From NCBI GenBank assembly GCA_947461325.1, contig CANHLD010000113.1, positions 1 to 5,973 on the forward strand: a DNA stretch of 5,973 nt, given 5' to 3'. The notes under the pieces are model-generated. The model saw nothing but the letters and a program-made list of their open reading frames with translations, did no database searches and was not told the DNA's origin. Shown in pieces: positions 5,809 through 5,973 of the stretch. Each line of letters starts with the position of its first letter. The first letter of the stretch is position 1. The position numbers and the translations under genes were made by a program. Source of the DNA: Comamonadaceae bacterium. GTDB lineage: Bacteria; Pseudomonadota; Gammaproteobacteria; Burkholderiales; Burkholderiaceae_C.

Positions 5809-5973
5809 GCGGCACGCTCCACGGCGCTGAACACCTTGGCGTCCGACAGCTTCAAGGTGGCACTCACGCTGCCACTGCGTCCGTCTTCAAACTTGACGGC
5901 GGTTTCTATGTATTGCTGCGCAAGACCGCCATACAAAGCGTTGACCAGCACCGCGTATTTTTCGGCAATGTAA
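5805..5973 (-). CDS. Long-chain-type AMP-forming acyl-CoA synthetase, C-terminal 55 residues, cut by window edge
   Basis: Only the end of this cytoplasmic enzyme is in the window. The frame from 5972 reads YIAEKYAVLVNALYGG, then IETAVKFEDGRSGSVSATLKL, then SDAKVFSAVERAA and a TGA at 5805-5807. This tail (R-x-YIAEKYxxLVxALY then EVxxEDGRxGxxxATL) is one I associate with the long-chain fatty-acid-CoA ligase type AMP-binding enzymes that are found upstream of livGHMKF sets in betaproteobacteria. The catalytic motifs lie outside the window and cannot be checked. Its stop overlaps the livG start by 4 bp, so it belongs to the same transcription unit and is the first visible gene. Likely role: activating a carboxylic acid brought in by the transporter; the substrate is unknown. 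Confidence 0.75.
   Translation of the reverse strand, partial: YIAEKYAVLVNALYGGLAQQYIETAVKFEDGRSGSVSATLKLSDAKVFSAVERAA

Overview
The window is a compact set of seven genes, all read from the minus strand: a branched-chain-amino-acid-type (LivFGHMK, HAAT family) ABC importer lying between two acyl/aryl-CoA-forming enzymes. In transcription order (right to left) they are the last 55 codons of a long-chain-type AMP-forming acyl-CoA synthetase (cut by the right edge), livG-type ATPase, livH-type permease, livM-type permease, livK-type periplasmic binding protein, livF-type ATPase, and the first 234 codons of a PaaK-like (phenylacetate-CoA ligase family) enzyme cut by the left edge. There are no rRNA, tRNA, mobile-element, CRISPR or phage signals. 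Protein style (for example the LivM N-terminus beginning MFYRENGQFK, the LivF basic tail and the PaaK-like start with LETRDP), moderate-to-high GC and tight gene packing suggest a betaproteobacterium, probably Burkholderiales (Comamonadaceae-like). This is recognition from memory, not a database result.

Layout: 1-704 PaaK-like ligase (5' part); 705-710 six-base gap; 711-1520 livF; 1521-1546 gap; 1547-2869 livK with signal peptide; 2870-2915 gap holding a strong ribosome binding site; 2916-3992 livM; 3993-4093 the only sizeable gap (101 bp); 4094-5020 livH; 5021-5025 gap; 5026-5808 livG; livG overlaps the stop of the upstream acyl-CoA synthetase by 4 bp (ATGA). No stretch of 300 bases lacks a gene. 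No promoter is visible; it presumably lies upstream of the synthetase, outside the window.

How the parts fit: LivK would bind a substrate in the periplasm, LivH/LivM form the channel, and LivG/LivF hydrolyse ATP. The flanking CoA-forming enzymes suggest that the cargo is a carboxylic acid (aromatic, branched-chain or fatty) that is trapped as a CoA thioester on entry, rather than leucine itself. That substrate assignment is inference from gene order.

The most unusual local structure is at the livH-livM junction. A near-perfect ~19-bp hairpin is built around the livH stop codon, and the gap also holds a 28-codon, highly basic reading frame whose ends sit exactly 7 nt from each neighbour. The rest looks like a normal, intact operon; I see no evidence of a wholly new system.
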